Below, piece by piece: positions 1 to 8,474 of a DNA stretch of 64,000 nt. The stretch is taken from NCBI RefSeq assembly GCF_003344625.1, contig NZ_QPKJ02000002.1, positions 868,001 through 932,000 on the forward strand, written 5' to 3'. Position 1 is the first letter of the stretch. Every line of letters begins with the position of its first letter. Source of the DNA: Solirubrobacter deserti. GTDB taxonomy: Bacteria > Actinomycetota > Thermoleophilia > Solirubrobacterales > Solirubrobacteraceae. Position numbers and translations under genes: made by a program. Under the pieces are notes generated by a model. It saw only the letters and a program-made list of their open reading frames with translations. It was not told the origin of the DNA and did no database searches.

Positions 1-768
1 CCGGATCGTCAGGACCTTGGCCATGCCGATCGAGCCCGGCTTGGTGACCTCGATCGTCAGCTTGGCGCCGACGCGCAGGGCGCGGTGGCGGAACGCCGTA
101 AGCGCGACCGTGCCGCTGCGCCCGCTGATCGTCACGCGCTTGCGCGGGCAGCCGCCGGTGCACCGGACGGTGATCGTCGCGCCGCTCGGGACGTCCTTGA
201 GGCTGAGCGTGCTGAAGCGCGTGTGGCGCTTGGACGCGCGCATGAAGTAGCTGAGCGCGACGTCGATCTCCGGCGTGGGCGCTTGCGCAACCGGCGTCGG
301 GGTGGGGGTCGGGGACGGTGCGGCGGGCGTGACGGGCGGGGTCACGGCGTCGCGGCCGTCGCAGTTCTCGTCGACGCCGTTGTCCGGGACGTCGGTCGCG
401 GCCGGGCCGATCGCCGGGTTGCCGTCGTTGCAGTCGGCGGGCAGCGGCGAGCCGTCGGCGTCGTCGTCGATCGCGGTGATCGTGATGTCGCGCTCGACGA
501 AGGCGCTGACGTCGTCGTCCTGATAGGTGCGGACCGCGAACGTGTACGTGCCGACGCTGAGCCCGCTGACCGCGAACAGGCCCTTGCTGCAGTCCTGGAT
601 CGTCCCGCCCTTGCCGAACCGGCACTCGAAGCCGTGCGGGCGGCCGATCGGCGCGTCGAACGTGAACGTCACGCTCGAGCGGGTCAGCGGTTGTCCCTCG
701 GCAGGCGAGCGGATGACCGGGGGTTGCGGGGCGGCGGCGAGCAGGAGGGCGGAAGCGACGGCGAGCAC
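1..768 (-). CDS. Secreted MopE-type metal-binding-motif protein, 3' end cut by window
   Basis: Exported protein of unknown role; 256 codons are visible and the C-terminus lies off the window. A GTG at 768 begins a short signal peptide (MLAVASALLLAAA). Residues about 15-98 look like an Ig-like or chitobiase-like beta domain. Residues 101-139 carry the MopE-like putative metal-binding motif: an acidic DDDADG run, then ADCNDGNPAIGP, then a GVDENCDG ending. A Pro/Thr linker follows and then a second beta-rich segment. The frame is open only from about 798 and has no ATG, so GTG is the best start. It is divergent from the sulfurtransferase gene. The motif is recognised from family knowledge; calcium or copper binding is inference. 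Confidence 0.75.
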   Translation of the reverse strand, partial: MLAVASALLLAAAPQPPVIRSPAEGQPLTRSSVTFTFDAPIGRPHGFECRFGKGGTIQDCSKGLFAVSGLSVGTYTFAVRTYQDDDVSAFVERDITITAIDDDADGSPLPADCNDGNPAIGPAATDVPDNGVDENCDGRDAVTPPVTPAAPSPTPTPTPVAQAPTPEIDVALSYFMRASKRHTRFSTLSLKDVPSGATITVRCTGGCPRKRVTISGRSGTVALTAFRHRALRVGAKLTIEVTKPGSIGMAKVLTIR

Positions 769-812
769 GGCCGGAGCATACGGGTGGCATAAATACCCTT
801 AAGCCGACCGGG

Positions 813-818
813 TATTGT
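813..818 (+). promoter_or_regulatory. Putative -10 box of a leaderless promoter (TATTGT, 8 nt before ATG)
   Basis: TATTGT lies exactly 8 nt before the ATG at 827, which would place the transcription start at or next to the start codon. No Shine-Dalgarno sequence is visible here. The same TAnnnT-N7/8-start arrangement recurs at several other genes in this window. Confidence 0.4.
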
Positions 819-826
819 CACTTCGT

Positions 827-1690
827 ATGAGCACCCTGCCCACACCGCTCGTCTCCACCGACTGGCTCGCCGAGCACCTTGACGACGCCGACCTGCGCCT
901 GCTCGACGCCACGATCTTCCTCGCCCCGCCCGCCGGGCCGGGGGCGGACTGGACGCAGGAGCGCGGGGACGCCGCCCACGCACAGGAGCACATCCCGGGC
1001 TCTCGCTACGCCGATCTGGTCTCCGAGCTGTCCGCCGACGACGGCTGGTTCACGCGCCCGGAGGCGGACGCGTTCAAGGCCGCGGTGGAGCGGCTCGGCG
1101 TGGGGGACGACGCGAAGGTCGTCGTATACGACCGCGCCGCGTCGATGTGGGCGGCGCGCGTGTGGTGGCTGCTGCGCTCCTACGGCTTCGACGCGGTCGC
1201 CGTGCTCGACGGCGGCTTCGCGCGCTGGAAGGCCGAGGGCCGCCCGACGACCGCCGAGCCGACGCCGGAGGCGCCCGCGGCCAGCTTCACGCCGCGCGAC
1301 CGCCCCGAGCTCGTGGCCGACCGCGACCAGGTGCTCGCGGCGGTCAATGACGGCGGCGCGTGCCTGATCAACTCGCTCACCGCCGAGGACTTCACCGCGA
1401 CGAGCACGGACCGCTACGCGCGGCCGGGCCGGATCCCCGGCAGTCTGAACGTGCCGGTGTTCGACCTGCTCGCCGAGGACGGCACGTTCCGCTCGCCGGA
1501 GCAGCTGCGCCCGCTGTTCGCCGACGTGCTGGCGCGCGACGAGCGCAAGATCACCTACTGCGGCGGCGGGATCGCGGCCACGGGCGACGCGCTCGCGCTG
1601 TACCTGCTGGGCGAGACCGACGTCGCGGTCTACGACGGCTCGCTGCGCGAGTGGGCCGGCGACGAAGCGCTTCCGCTCGAGGTCGGCTGA
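827..1690 (+). CDS. Two-domain sulfurtransferase (rhodanese / 3-mercaptopyruvate type)
   Basis: A 287-residue protein with two rhodanese domains. It moves sulfane sulfur from thiosulfate or 3-mercaptopyruvate to an acceptor through a cysteine persulfide in the cytoplasm. The N-terminal domain has the usual opening (VSTDWLAEHLDDADLRLLDA) and the inactive-domain motif around YDRAASMWAARVWW. The C-terminal domain has the active loop TYCGGGIAAT with Cys245. This loop matches neither the classic mercaptopyruvate CG(S/T)GVTA nor the thiosulfate CRKGVTA form, so the substrate is not certain. An in-frame TTG at 815 would add four residues; ATG 827 is preferred because of the TATTGT box 8 nt upstream. 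Confidence 0.88.
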   Translation: MSTLPTPLVSTDWLAEHLDDADLRLLDATIFLAPPAGPGADWTQERGDAAHAQEHIPGSRYADLVSELSADDGWFTRPEADAFKAAVERLGVGDDAKVVVYDRAASMWAARVWWLLRSYGFDAVAVLDGGFARWKAEGRPTTAEPTPEAPAASFTPRDRPELVADRDQVLAAVNDGGACLINSLTAEDFTATSTDRYARPGRIPGSLNVPVFDLLAEDGTFRSPEQLRPLFADVLARDERKITYCGGGIAATGDALALYLLGETDVAVYDGSLREWAGDEALPLEVG

Positions 1691-1700
1691 GCCCGGGGCC

Positions 1701-1733
1701 CGGGATCGCGTCTTTGCCCGCGGCGCGATCCCG
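1701..1733. terminator. Hairpin after the sulfurtransferase gene
   Basis: CGGGATCGCG (1701-1710) pairs perfectly with CGCGATCCCG (1724-1733) across a 13-nt loop. It starts 11 nt after the sulfurtransferase stop. No T-run follows, so it may be a weak terminator or a leader structure of the next gene. Confidence 0.4.
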
Positions 1734-1753
1734 TACTACGGTTGCGGTCAGCC

Positions 1754-2200
1754 ATGACTCACCGCTCCCGCGCTCTCCTGCTGCTCCTCGCCGTCGCGGC
1801 CGTGCTCGCCGTGTCGCCGGCCGTCGCGTCCGCCGGCGCCGGGTTCACCGTCCCGTCGGGCAACACGACGTGCGGAATCCTCACCACCAAGCAGGCCTAC
1901 GGGCGCGGCGCCGGGCTCTACTGCACCTCCAGCTACATCAAGGCCAAGCCGGCGGAGGCGATCGGCGCCGTCAAGCTCAACCGCACCGGGCGGGCGCGCA
2001 AGATCAGCATGGGCAACGACGAGGCGCTGCCGGTCAGCGGCCTGCGCGAGGACGGCGGCTACGACAAGCGGCCCGTGCTCGCCTACGGCAAGACGTGGCG
2101 GCGCGGCGGCTTCAAGTGCGTGAGCCGCAGCACGGGCCTGCTGTGCAGCCGCAGCAAGCACGGCTTCTTCCTCTCGCGCGAAGAGCAGGACTACTTCTAG
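1754..2200 (+). CDS. Secreted DUF6636-type small protein
   Basis: A 148-residue exported protein of unknown function with a clear signal peptide (hydrophobic residues 8-27, ending near VASAG). The mature part has the DUF6636 layout: F-x-V-PSGNTTCG at the start, a central LNRTGRARKI segment, an AYGKTW turn, and a Cys-rich ending FKCVSRSTGLLC followed by HGFFLSREEQDYF. Four mature cysteines could form two disulfides. A paralogue lies at 58183-58569 and shares the same landmarks. A TTG at 1742 would add four residues; ATG 1754 gives a normal signal peptide. Its stop overlaps that of the convergent Uma2 gene by 4 bases. Confidence 0.8.
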   Translation: MTHRSRALLLLLAVAAVLAVSPAVASAGAGFTVPSGNTTCGILTTKQAYGRGAGLYCTSSYIKAKPAEAIGAVKLNRTGRARKISMGNDEALPVSGLREDGGYDKRPVLAYGKTWRRGGFKCVSRSTGLLCSRSKHGFFLSREEQDYF

Positions 2201-2733
2201 GCGAACAGGGCGGCGACGCGCATCGCGAAGCCCGGGAAGCTCGGCGAGGTGAGCGTGTCATCGGCCGTCAGCCGGCGCTCGCCGTCAGGCGTGACGACGA
2301 GCACCTGGCGCTCGGCCGGGTCGATCAGCCACAGCTCGCGCACGCCGGCCGCGACGTACTGCTCCCGCTTGGGGCCGAGGTCGTTGTCGCGCGTCTTGGG
2401 TGAGAGCACCTCGATCACGACGTCCGGCACCGTCTCCAGCGCGCCCGTCACGATCTCGGGTTCGCGTCCGGCATCCCACCAGGCGACGTCAGGCGCCAGG
2501 AACCCGTCGCCGATCTGAACGAAGACGTCGCTCAGCAGCCGGCCTGGACGGTTGCCTTGCCAGCGGCCCAATCCGAGCGCGACGGCCGTCTGCGCGACGG
2601 AGACGCTTCCGCCCGACGGTGCGATGTAGACCACCTCTCCCGCGATCAGCTCCATCGGCGCGCGCCAGCCCGAACGCTCCATGACCGCGGCGAACTCCGC
2701 CGCGGATGACGAGGGGTGCGTCACGCTGGCCAC
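2197..2733 (-). CDS. Uma2 family (DUF820) restriction-endonuclease-fold protein
   Basis: A 178-residue protein of the Uma2/DUF820 family, which has a PD-(D/E)XK nuclease fold; its biological role is not established. The visible signature is LAPDVAWW (Asp82), TVPDVVIEVLSP (Glu108), then KREQYVAAGVRELWLIDP. These give the Asp, Glu and downstream Lys/Gln expected of the family. Family members are often found as scattered single genes in high-GC bacteria, and no methylase or toxin-antitoxin partner lies next to this one. It runs convergently with the DUF6636 gene, overlapping it by 4 bases at the stops. Confidence 0.85.
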   Translation of the reverse strand: MASVTHPSSSAAEFAAVMERSGWRAPMELIAGEVVYIAPSGGSVSVAQTAVALGLGRWQGNRPGRLLSDVFVQIGDGFLAPDVAWWDAGREPEIVTGALETVPDVVIEVLSPKTRDNDLGPKREQYVAAGVRELWLIDPAERQVLVVTPDGERRLTADDTLTSPSFPGFAMRVAALFA

Positions 2734-2755
2734 GAAGCCAAGCGTACCGGCGCCG

Positions 2756-3223
2756 CTAGAGCTTGGCGAGCAGGGCGCGCATCGTCTCCAGCGTCTGCCG
2801 GAGCGCGTCCGCCCCGAGCTGCTCGCCGACCTCGTCGGCCCACGGCCGGGTGACGAGCGCGATCTGGCGGATCGCCCAGTAGCCGGCCTCCGTGCACGCG
2901 AGCAGCTTCGCGCGCCGGTGGGCGGGGTTGGGGCGATACTCGGCCAGGCCGCGCTCGACCAGCACGTCCGCGATCCGCTGCACGGACTGGCGCGTGACGC
3001 CCATCCGCCGGCCGACTTCGGCGACGCTGCGCGGCTCGTCGATCACGCCGCCGAGCACCTGCCACCAGGCGGCGGTCAGCCCGCCGGCGGCCGCGCGTTC
3101 CTGCGCGACCTCCAGCAACCGTGCGTTGAGCCGGAACGTCTCCAGCACGAGCTCGGTGAACGCCTCGCCCGCCTCGGTGAGCGGCGGGGCGGGCGGCCAC
3201 TGCTGGCGCGGCGGGTGCGTCAC
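2756..3223 (-). CDS. MarR family transcriptional regulator
   Basis: A 155-residue winged-helix regulator. The recognition region is SVAEVGRRMGVTRQSVQRIADVLVERGLAEY, followed by a wing with RRAKLLACTEAGYWA. The GTG start at 3223 overlaps the stop of the upstream DJ-1-like gene (GTGA), so the two are translated together. MarR proteins usually repress their own operon by binding palindromes near the promoter. The tandem inverted repeats at 3826-3861, ahead of the first gene of this operon, are the obvious candidate site. The ligand is unknown. Identification is firm; autoregulation is inference. Confidence 0.88.
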   Translation of the reverse strand: MTHPPRQQWPPAPPLTEAGEAFTELVLETFRLNARLLEVAQERAAAGGLTAAWWQVLGGVIDEPRSVAEVGRRMGVTRQSVQRIADVLVERGLAEYRPNPAHRRAKLLACTEAGYWAIRQIALVTRPWADEVGEQLGADALRQTLETMRALLAKL

Positions 3224-3825
3224 GCCGCCATGAGCGCCGGGAACGCCGACGCGTCGCCGCGATCGAACAGCGCCTCGTAGGCGTCGAGCTTGGCCTCGGG
3301 CGCTAGCTCGAGGTGCGCGAGCGTCGCGCGCGCGAACTGGACCGGGGACTGCGGGCCGGCGGTGATCAGGTTCTGGTCGACGACCGCCCGGGCGTCGACG
3401 TAGCGCTCGCCGCCCGCGTAGCCCGTGTACGCGAGGTACTCGGCCGCGGCGCTGGTGTGGCGGCGCTCGTCCAGCAGCCCGGCGCGCGCGAGCCCGGCCG
3501 TGGCGCCGCAGATCGCGGCCACGGGCACGCCGGCGGCCAGGAATCGCCGCGCGGCCTCGGCGAACGCCGCGCCGCCGCCCGCGTCCCACTCCTCGGCGCC
3601 GGGGAGGATGAGCAGCGCGCTGGCGGCCGGGTCGAGCTCGGAGAGCGTGATGTCGGGCAGCACCCGCACGCCGCCCATGGTGGTGATCGGCGCGGACGTC
3701 TCGCCGACGGTCACGACGTCGAACGGGGTGCCGGTGAAGCGGCCGGTGCGCAGTTCCGCGAGCAGGTGGCCGGCTTCCCAGTCGGCGAGCGAATCGACGG
3801 CGGCGAAGTGAGCGGTGTTCGTCAT
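3220..3825 (-). CDS. DJ-1/PfpI family protein
   Basis: A 201-residue protein of the DJ-1/PfpI class I glutamine-amidotransferase-like superfamily. The nucleophile elbow is AAICGATAGLA with Cys106, and an acidic residue in the LPGAEEWD loop (residues 75-81) sits where the family stabilises the cysteine. Members include stress chaperones, glyoxalases, isonitrile hydratases and peptidases; nothing here decides between them. ATG 3825 is chosen. An alternative ATG at 3834 lies inside the operator and would add three residues. It is co-transcribed with the MarR gene, with overlapping stop and start, so it is probably induced by the ligand of that regulator. Confidence 0.82.
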   Translation of the reverse strand: MTNTAHFAAVDSLADWEAGHLLAELRTGRFTGTPFDVVTVGETSAPITTMGGVRVLPDITLSELDPAASALLILPGAEEWDAGGGAAFAEAARRFLAAGVPVAAICGATAGLARAGLLDERRHTSAAAEYLAYTGYAGGERYVDARAVVDQNLITAGPQSPVQFARATLAHLELAPEAKLDAYEALFDRGDASAFPALMAA

Positions 3826-3861
3826 TGACAGCATTCTGTCATATACGACAGCATGTTGTCA
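3826..3861. promoter_or_regulatory. Tandem inverted-repeat operator, probably bound by the MarR regulator
   Basis: Two related palindromes lie directly before the DJ-1-like start codon. The first is TGACAG-cattCTGTCA (3826-3841, 6-bp arms). The second, at 3846-3861, contains GACA-gcatgt-TGTC. Equivalent positions are exactly 20 bp apart, about two helical turns, so both sites face the same side of the DNA. On the minus strand a perfect TTGACA (3862-3857) overlaps the distal site, so bound protein should block RNA polymerase. Confidence 0.65.
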
Positions 3862-3961
3862 AGTTGCCGGTTGATGAGGGAACTCTCACTGGAACCTCAC
3901 ACAGCGCTCACGGCGGCACGGGAAGGTCCAGCCTCCTCAAACCACCAGGAGGTCGGTTCAC

Positions 3962-4516
3962 ATGAAGAAGGTCCTCGGGACCGCCGTCGCGTTGACGGCG
4001 GCGCTGGCGCTCGCCCCGACCGCGTCCGCGGAGGAGCGGACGTGCCGCGGCAAGCTCGGCGCGATCACCGTCGACAACCTGCGCGTGCCCGACGGCGCGA
4101 CGTGCACGCTGGACGGCACGTACGTCAAGGGCACGCTGAAGGTCGAGACGGGCGCGACGCTGAACGCGAGCGCGATCCGCGTCGTGGGCAACGTGCAGGC
4201 CGAGAACGCCAAGTCCGTGACCGTGAAGGGCGGCTCGCGCGTCGGCGGCTCGGTGCAGGTCAAGCAGGGCGGCGGCGCCAGCGTGCTCGACAGCACGATC
4301 AGCGGCGACATCCAGTACGACTCCAACCGCACGGCCCTGTCGGCGCTGCGCAACCGCGTCGGCGGCTCGATCCAGGTGATCAAGAACACGGGCGGCGTGA
4401 CGATCACGGCCAACCGCGTCGACGGCAACCTGCAGTGCAAGGAGAACCGCCCGGCGCCGACGGGTTCGGGCAACGTGGTCCAGGGCAACAAGGAAGACCA
4501 GTGCGCGCGGCTCTGA
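3962..4516 (+). CDS. Secreted protein with beta-helix-like repeats
   Basis: A 184-residue exported protein with a textbook signal peptide (MKKVLGTAVALTAALALAPTASA). The mature part is a series of short repeats with regularly placed Val, Gly and Asn, for example GTLKVETGATLNASAIRV, VGGSVQVKQGG and GGSIQVIKNTGGVTITANRV. This pattern is typical of a right-handed parallel beta helix or bactofilin-like solenoid. Two cysteine pairs bracket the solenoid (TCRGK and TCTLD near the front, LQCKE and DQCARL at the end). AGGAGG at 3947-3952 lies 9 nt before the ATG, one of the strongest ribosome sites in the window, suggesting high expression. Function unknown. Confidence 0.75.
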   Translation: MKKVLGTAVALTAALALAPTASAEERTCRGKLGAITVDNLRVPDGATCTLDGTYVKGTLKVETGATLNASAIRVVGNVQAENAKSVTVKGGSRVGGSVQVKQGGGASVLDSTISGDIQYDSNRTALSALRNRVGGSIQVIKNTGGVTITANRVDGNLQCKENRPAPTGSGNVVQGNKEDQCARL

Positions 4517-4652
4517 GCCGCTGAGCACAAGCGGCGGCGGGCGGCGGTGGCTGGCGCGCCCCGCCCGCCGCACGATTTCCCTGCTGCTACGGTGTTTCGC
4601 TGCTTCGGGCTCGTCGTTGGTCGCGCGTGCCCGCCACCCGAAAGGACACCCG

Positions 4653-5216
4653 ATGCCGCGCCGCTCCTGGCGCCGGCTCGTCCCGATCACCGCGCTGACG
4701 GCCCTTGCCTTGCCGTGCGCCGGGGCGAGCGCCGCGCCATTACCCGCCGATGAACGTCCGCTGCCGAGCGAGGAAGCGCGCGCCGCGCTGGCCGCGAAGG
4801 TCACGACGCTCCGGGCGCTCGTCGAGCGCAGGGAGGACCGCCGTCGCGCCCGCGCCAACCCTGAGGTGGTGGCGGTGGTCAAGCGCCAGATCGGCGACGG
4901 CTACGCCTACGGCGGGAGCGGCCCCGACGGCTTCGACTGCTCGGGCCTGACGATGTTCGCCTTCGCGCGCACGGGCGACGCGCTGCCGCACAACTCGCAC
5001 GCCCAGGCCGCGATGGGCAAGCCGGTCGCCCGCGACGACATCCGTTCCGGCGACCTCGTCTTCTTCAGCACGGCGGGCCCCGGCGCCTCGCACGTCGGCA
5101 TCGCCACCAGTGGGTCGACCGCCGTGTCCGCCACGTCGAGCGGCGGCGTGATGGAGCATCCGATCGACGACGCGTACTGGGGCGGCTCTTACGTGACCGC
5201 CCGCCGGATCGACTGA
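4653..5216 (+). CDS. NlpC/P60 family cell-wall hydrolase, secreted
   Basis: A 187-residue exported peptidoglycan peptidase. NlpC/P60 enzymes cleave peptide stems, usually gamma-D-Glu bonds, with a Cys-His-His triad. Here these are Cys96 (DGFDCSGLT), His147 (ASHVGIAT) and His169 (GVMEHPID). A signal peptide (residues 1-28) and a charged helical stretch (about 38-70) precede the domain, so it is a short stand-alone hydrolase without LysM or SH3 modules. AAAGGA lies 7 nt before the ATG at 4653, which decides the start over a TTG 36 bases upstream. It is probably a housekeeping wall-remodelling enzyme. Confidence 0.9.
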   Translation: MPRRSWRRLVPITALTALALPCAGASAAPLPADERPLPSEEARAALAAKVTTLRALVERREDRRRARANPEVVAVVKRQIGDGYAYGGSGPDGFDCSGLTMFAFARTGDALPHNSHAQAAMGKPVARDDIRSGDLVFFSTAGPGASHVGIATSGSTAVSATSSGGVMEHPIDDAYWGGSYVTARRID

Positions 5217-5288
5217 CCGGGGGAGAGTTTCGCGCGGACGGGCCTCTACCGACCGGCGCAGGACTCATCATGTCGTGCCCCTCCCGCG

Positions 5289-8200
5289 ATGCTCCACGTT
5301 CACCGATCCGACCGGGCCGACGGCCTGATTGAAGCCCTGCGCGCGCTGCTGGCCGTCCCGCCCGCGGACCCGTTCGCGCGCGAGATCGTCGCCGTGCCCA
5401 CGCGCGGGATGGAGCGCTGGCTCACGCAGCGGCTCTCCAACGCGCTCGGCATCTGCGCCAACGTCGAGTTCCCGTTCCCGCGCCGGCTGACGGGCGCGGC
5501 GGTGGCGGCCGCGTCGGGGATCGAGCCGGATGAGGACCCGTGGCTGCCCGAGCGCCTGCTGTGGCCGCTGCTCGAGGTGGTCGAGGGCGCGCTCGACGAG
5601 CCGTGGCTGGCCGTGCTGCGCGATCACCCGCGGGCGCGCCGGTTCGGCGCGGTGCGGCACCTGGCGGCGCTGTTCGACCGCTACGCGACGCACCGGCCCG
5701 AGCTGCTGGACGGCGACCACTGGCAGGGCCTGCTGTACGAGCGCCTGCGGGCGCGGGTGCCGGTGCCCGACCCCGCCGCGCGGGTGGAAGCGGCGTGCGC
5801 GCGGCTGCGGCGCGACCCGGACGTGGTGGACCTGCCGGCGCGCGTCTCGGTGTTCGGGCTCACGCGCCTCCCGGCGGCCCAGCTGCATGTGCTGCGAGCG
5901 CTGGCGGAGCACCGCGACGTGCACCTGTTCCTGCTGCACCCGTCGCCGCAGCTGTGGGAGCGGGTGGCCGAGTCCGGCGCGCGGGCGACCGTCCGCCGCA
6001 CCGACCCCACGACGCGGCTCCCGCGCAACCGGCTGCTCGCGTCCTGGGGACAGGACGCGCGCGAGCTCCAGCTCGTGCTCGGGCCGGACGTCGTCGCCCA
6101 CGAGCACCCCGTCGAGCACCCCACCGGCACGCTGCTGGCCGAGCTGCAAGCCGCCGTGCGCGAGGACCGCGTGCCGGAGCCCGGGGAGCCGGACGGCACC
6201 GTGCAGGTGCACGCGTGCCACGGACGGGCGCGCCAGGTGGAGGTCGTCCGCGACGCGATCCTGCACCGGCTCGCGGACGACCCGACGCTCGAGCCGCGCG
6301 ACGTGATCGTCATGTGCCCGGACATCGAGGCCTTCGCGCCGCTCATCCACGCGACGTTCGGCGCGGGCGAGATCGCCGAGGACGAAGAGGACGAGCTGGA
6401 CACGCTCCCGCCCGAGGACCGGCCGCCGAACCTGCGCGTCCGGCTCGCCGACCGCTCGCTAGGCCAGACCAACCCGGTGCTGGGCGTGGTCGCGCGGCTG
6501 CTGGAGCTGGCGGGGCGGCGGCTGACGGCGTCCGAGGTGCTCGAGCTGGCCGAGCGCGAGCCGGTGCGCCGGCGCTTCCGGCTCGATGACGACTCGATCG
6601 CGCGCCTGCAGGACTGGGTGCGTACGAGCGGCATCCGCTGGGGGCTGGACGCCGAGCACCGGGCGCCGTTCAAGCTCTCCGAACTCCCCGCCGGGACGTG
6701 GCGCTTCGGCCTCGACCGCGTCCTGCTGGGCGTGACGATGACCGACGAGCGCCAGCGCCAGTTCGCGGGCGTGCTGCCGCTCGACGACGTCGAAAGCGGC
6801 GCCATCGAGCTGGCCGGCCGGCTGGCGGAGTACGTCGCGCGGCTGCAGACGGCGGTGGACGCGCTGAGCGTCGTGCAGCCCGTCCCGGCGTGGGCGGACG
6901 CGCTGGCCGCGGCCGCCGACGCGCTGTGCGCGGTCGCGCCGCTGGACGGCTGGCAGCGCTCCGAGCTGCAGCGGCTGCTCGACGACGTCGTACGCGAGTC
7001 GGCGTCCTTCCACGGACGGCTGTCGCTCGAGGAGGTGCGCGCGCTGCTCGCGGACCGCCTGAAGGGCCGGCCGACGCGCGCGAACTTCCGCACCGGGCAC
7101 CTGACGATCTGCACGCTGATGCCGATGCGGTCGGTGCCGCACCGCGTCGTCTGCCTGCTCGGCCTCGACGACGGGACGTTCCCGCGCAAGGCACCGCGCG
7201 ACGGCGACGACCTGATGCTCGACGAGCCACACGTGGGCGAGCGCGACGCGCGCGCGGAGGACCGGCAGCTGCTGCTGGACGCGCTGATGGCCGCGCGCGA
7301 CCGGCTGATCATCACCTACACGGGCAACGACGAACGCACGAACGTCCCGCGCCCGCCCGCGGTGCCGGTCGGCGAGCTGCTCGACCTGGTGGGCCGCGGC
7401 GTGGTGCGCCAGCATCCGCTGCAGCCGTTCGACCCACGCAACTTCGAAGGCGCGGCGCCCTGGAGCTTCGACCGCGTGACGCTGGACGGCGCAAGGGCGC
7501 TGACCTCGCCTCGCTTCGGCGCACGGCCGTTCCTGGCGGCGCCGCTGCCGCCGCGCGAGCGCGGTCCGGTGGAGCTGAATGCGCTGGTGCGGTTCGTCGA
7601 GCGGCCCGTGCGCGCGTTCCTGCGCCAGCGGTTGGAGATCAGCGTCGGCGACTACTCGCAGGACGTCGATGACGCGCTGCCGGTGCAGCTCGACGCGCTG
7701 GAGCAGTGGGAGGTCGGCGACCGGCTGCTCGCGGCGGTGATGGCGGGCGCGGAGGGGCGCGCGGCGATCCGGGCCGAGATCGCGCGCGGCGGGCTCCCGC
7801 CCGGGCAGCTCGGACGGCCCGTGGTCAACGAGATCTGGCAAGGCGTCAACGACATCGCGGCGCGGGCGCAGGCGCTGATCGGCGCCGCCGGCGAGCCGGG
7901 GTCGGTGGACGCGAAGGTCGACGTGGGCGGGCGCCGGGTGTCCGGGACGGTCGCGGGCGTGCGCGGGTCGCTGCTGACGACCGTGACGTACTCGAAGGTC
8001 AACCCGCGGCACCGGCTCGGTGCGTGGGTGCGTCTGCTGGCGTTGTGCGCCGCGGGCGGGGAGTACGAAGCGCTGACGGTCGGCCGTGCGCAGTCGGGTG
8101 CCCACCATCTCGCGACCGTGACCGTCGCGCGGCTGCCGGTGCTCGACCGCGCGTTCGCGCTCGAGCAGCTGGAGCTGCTGCTCGATCTATACGACCGCGG

Positions 8201-8474
8201 GATGCGCGAGCCGCTGCCGCTCGCGTGCCGGACCTCCGCCGCGTACGTGGCCGGCCAGAACGCGCGCGCCGAGTGGGAGTCGGACCGCTTCCCGAAGGAG
8301 GACCGCGAGCCCGAGCACGAGCTGGTGTTCGGCGACATGACCTTCGCGCAGCTGCAGGAGGCGCCGCCCGGGCCGGAAGAACAGTGGGACCCGGGCGAGC
8401 CGACGCGCTTCGGCCAGTACGCGAAGCGGCTCTGGAGCGGGCTGCGCAGCGTCGAGGACGTGAGCGACCAGTGA
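5289..8474 (+). CDS. recC: Exodeoxyribonuclease V subunit gamma, RecC
   Basis: A 1061-residue RecC, the subunit of RecBCD that splits the strands, threads the 3' strand and recognises Chi. The N-terminus has VPTRGMERWLTQRLS, matching the conserved helicase-like start of RecC. The middle has PHRVVCLLGLDDGTFPR, and the C-terminal third corresponds to the inactive nuclease-like domain. As expected for RecC, the Walker motifs are degenerate. It is the first gene of a recC-recB-recD operon and its TGA overlaps the recB GTG. The complex repairs double-strand breaks and degrades linear DNA. Many Actinobacteria use AdnAB or AddAB instead, so a complete RecBCD is informative about lineage. Confidence 0.93.
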   Translation: MLHVHRSDRADGLIEALRALLAVPPADPFAREIVAVPTRGMERWLTQRLSNALGICANVEFPFPRRLTGAAVAAASGIEPDEDPWLPERLLWPLLEVVEGALDEPWLAVLRDHPRARRFGAVRHLAALFDRYATHRPELLDGDHWQGLLYERLRARVPVPDPAARVEAACARLRRDPDVVDLPARVSVFGLTRLPAAQLHVLRALAEHRDVHLFLLHPSPQLWERVAESGARATVRRTDPTTRLPRNRLLASWGQDARELQLVLGPDVVAHEHPVEHPTGTLLAELQAAVREDRVPEPGEPDGTVQVHACHGRARQVEVVRDAILHRLADDPTLEPRDVIVMCPDIEAFAPLIHATFGAGEIAEDEEDELDTLPPEDRPPNLRVRLADRSLGQTNPVLGVVARLLELAGRRLTASEVLELAEREPVRRRFRLDDDSIARLQDWVRTSGIRWGLDAEHRAPFKLSELPAGTWRFGLDRVLLGVTMTDERQRQFAGVLPLDDVESGAIELAGRLAEYVARLQTAVDALSVVQPVPAWADALAAAADALCAVAPLDGWQRSELQRLLDDVVRESASFHGRLSLEEVRALLADRLKGRPTRANFRTGHLTICTLMPMRSVPHRVVCLLGLDDGTFPRKAPRDGDDLMLDEPHVGERDARAEDRQLLLDALMAARDRLIITYTGNDERTNVPRPPAVPVGELLDLVGRGVVRQHPLQPFDPRNFEGAAPWSFDRVTLDGARALTSPRFGARPFLAAPLPPRERGPVELNALVRFVERPVRAFLRQRLEISVGDYSQDVDDALPVQLDALEQWEVGDRLLAAVMAGAEGRAAIRAEIARGGLPPGQLGRPVVNEIWQGVNDIAARAQALIGAAGEPGSVDAKVDVGGRRVSGTVAGVRGSLLTTVTYSKVNPRHRLGAWVRLLALCAAGGEYEALTVGRAQSGAHHLATVTVARLPVLDRAFALEQLELLLDLYDRGMREPLPLACRTSAAYVAGQNARAEWESDRFPKEDREPEHELVFGDMTFAQLQEAPPGPEEQWDPGEPTRFGQYAKRLWSGLRSVEDVSDQ

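Noticed and set aside
2197..2733. The Uma2-type gene as part of a restriction-modification or toxin-antitoxin system
   Set aside because: No methylase, specificity subunit or small antitoxin gene is adjacent; flanking genes are a secreted protein and an unrelated regulator operon.
4517..4652. A c-di-AMP (ydaO-type) riboswitch before the NlpC/P60 gene
   Set aside because: Such riboswitches often precede wall hydrolase genes in Actinobacteria, but I could not find the conserved core sequences in this short leader.
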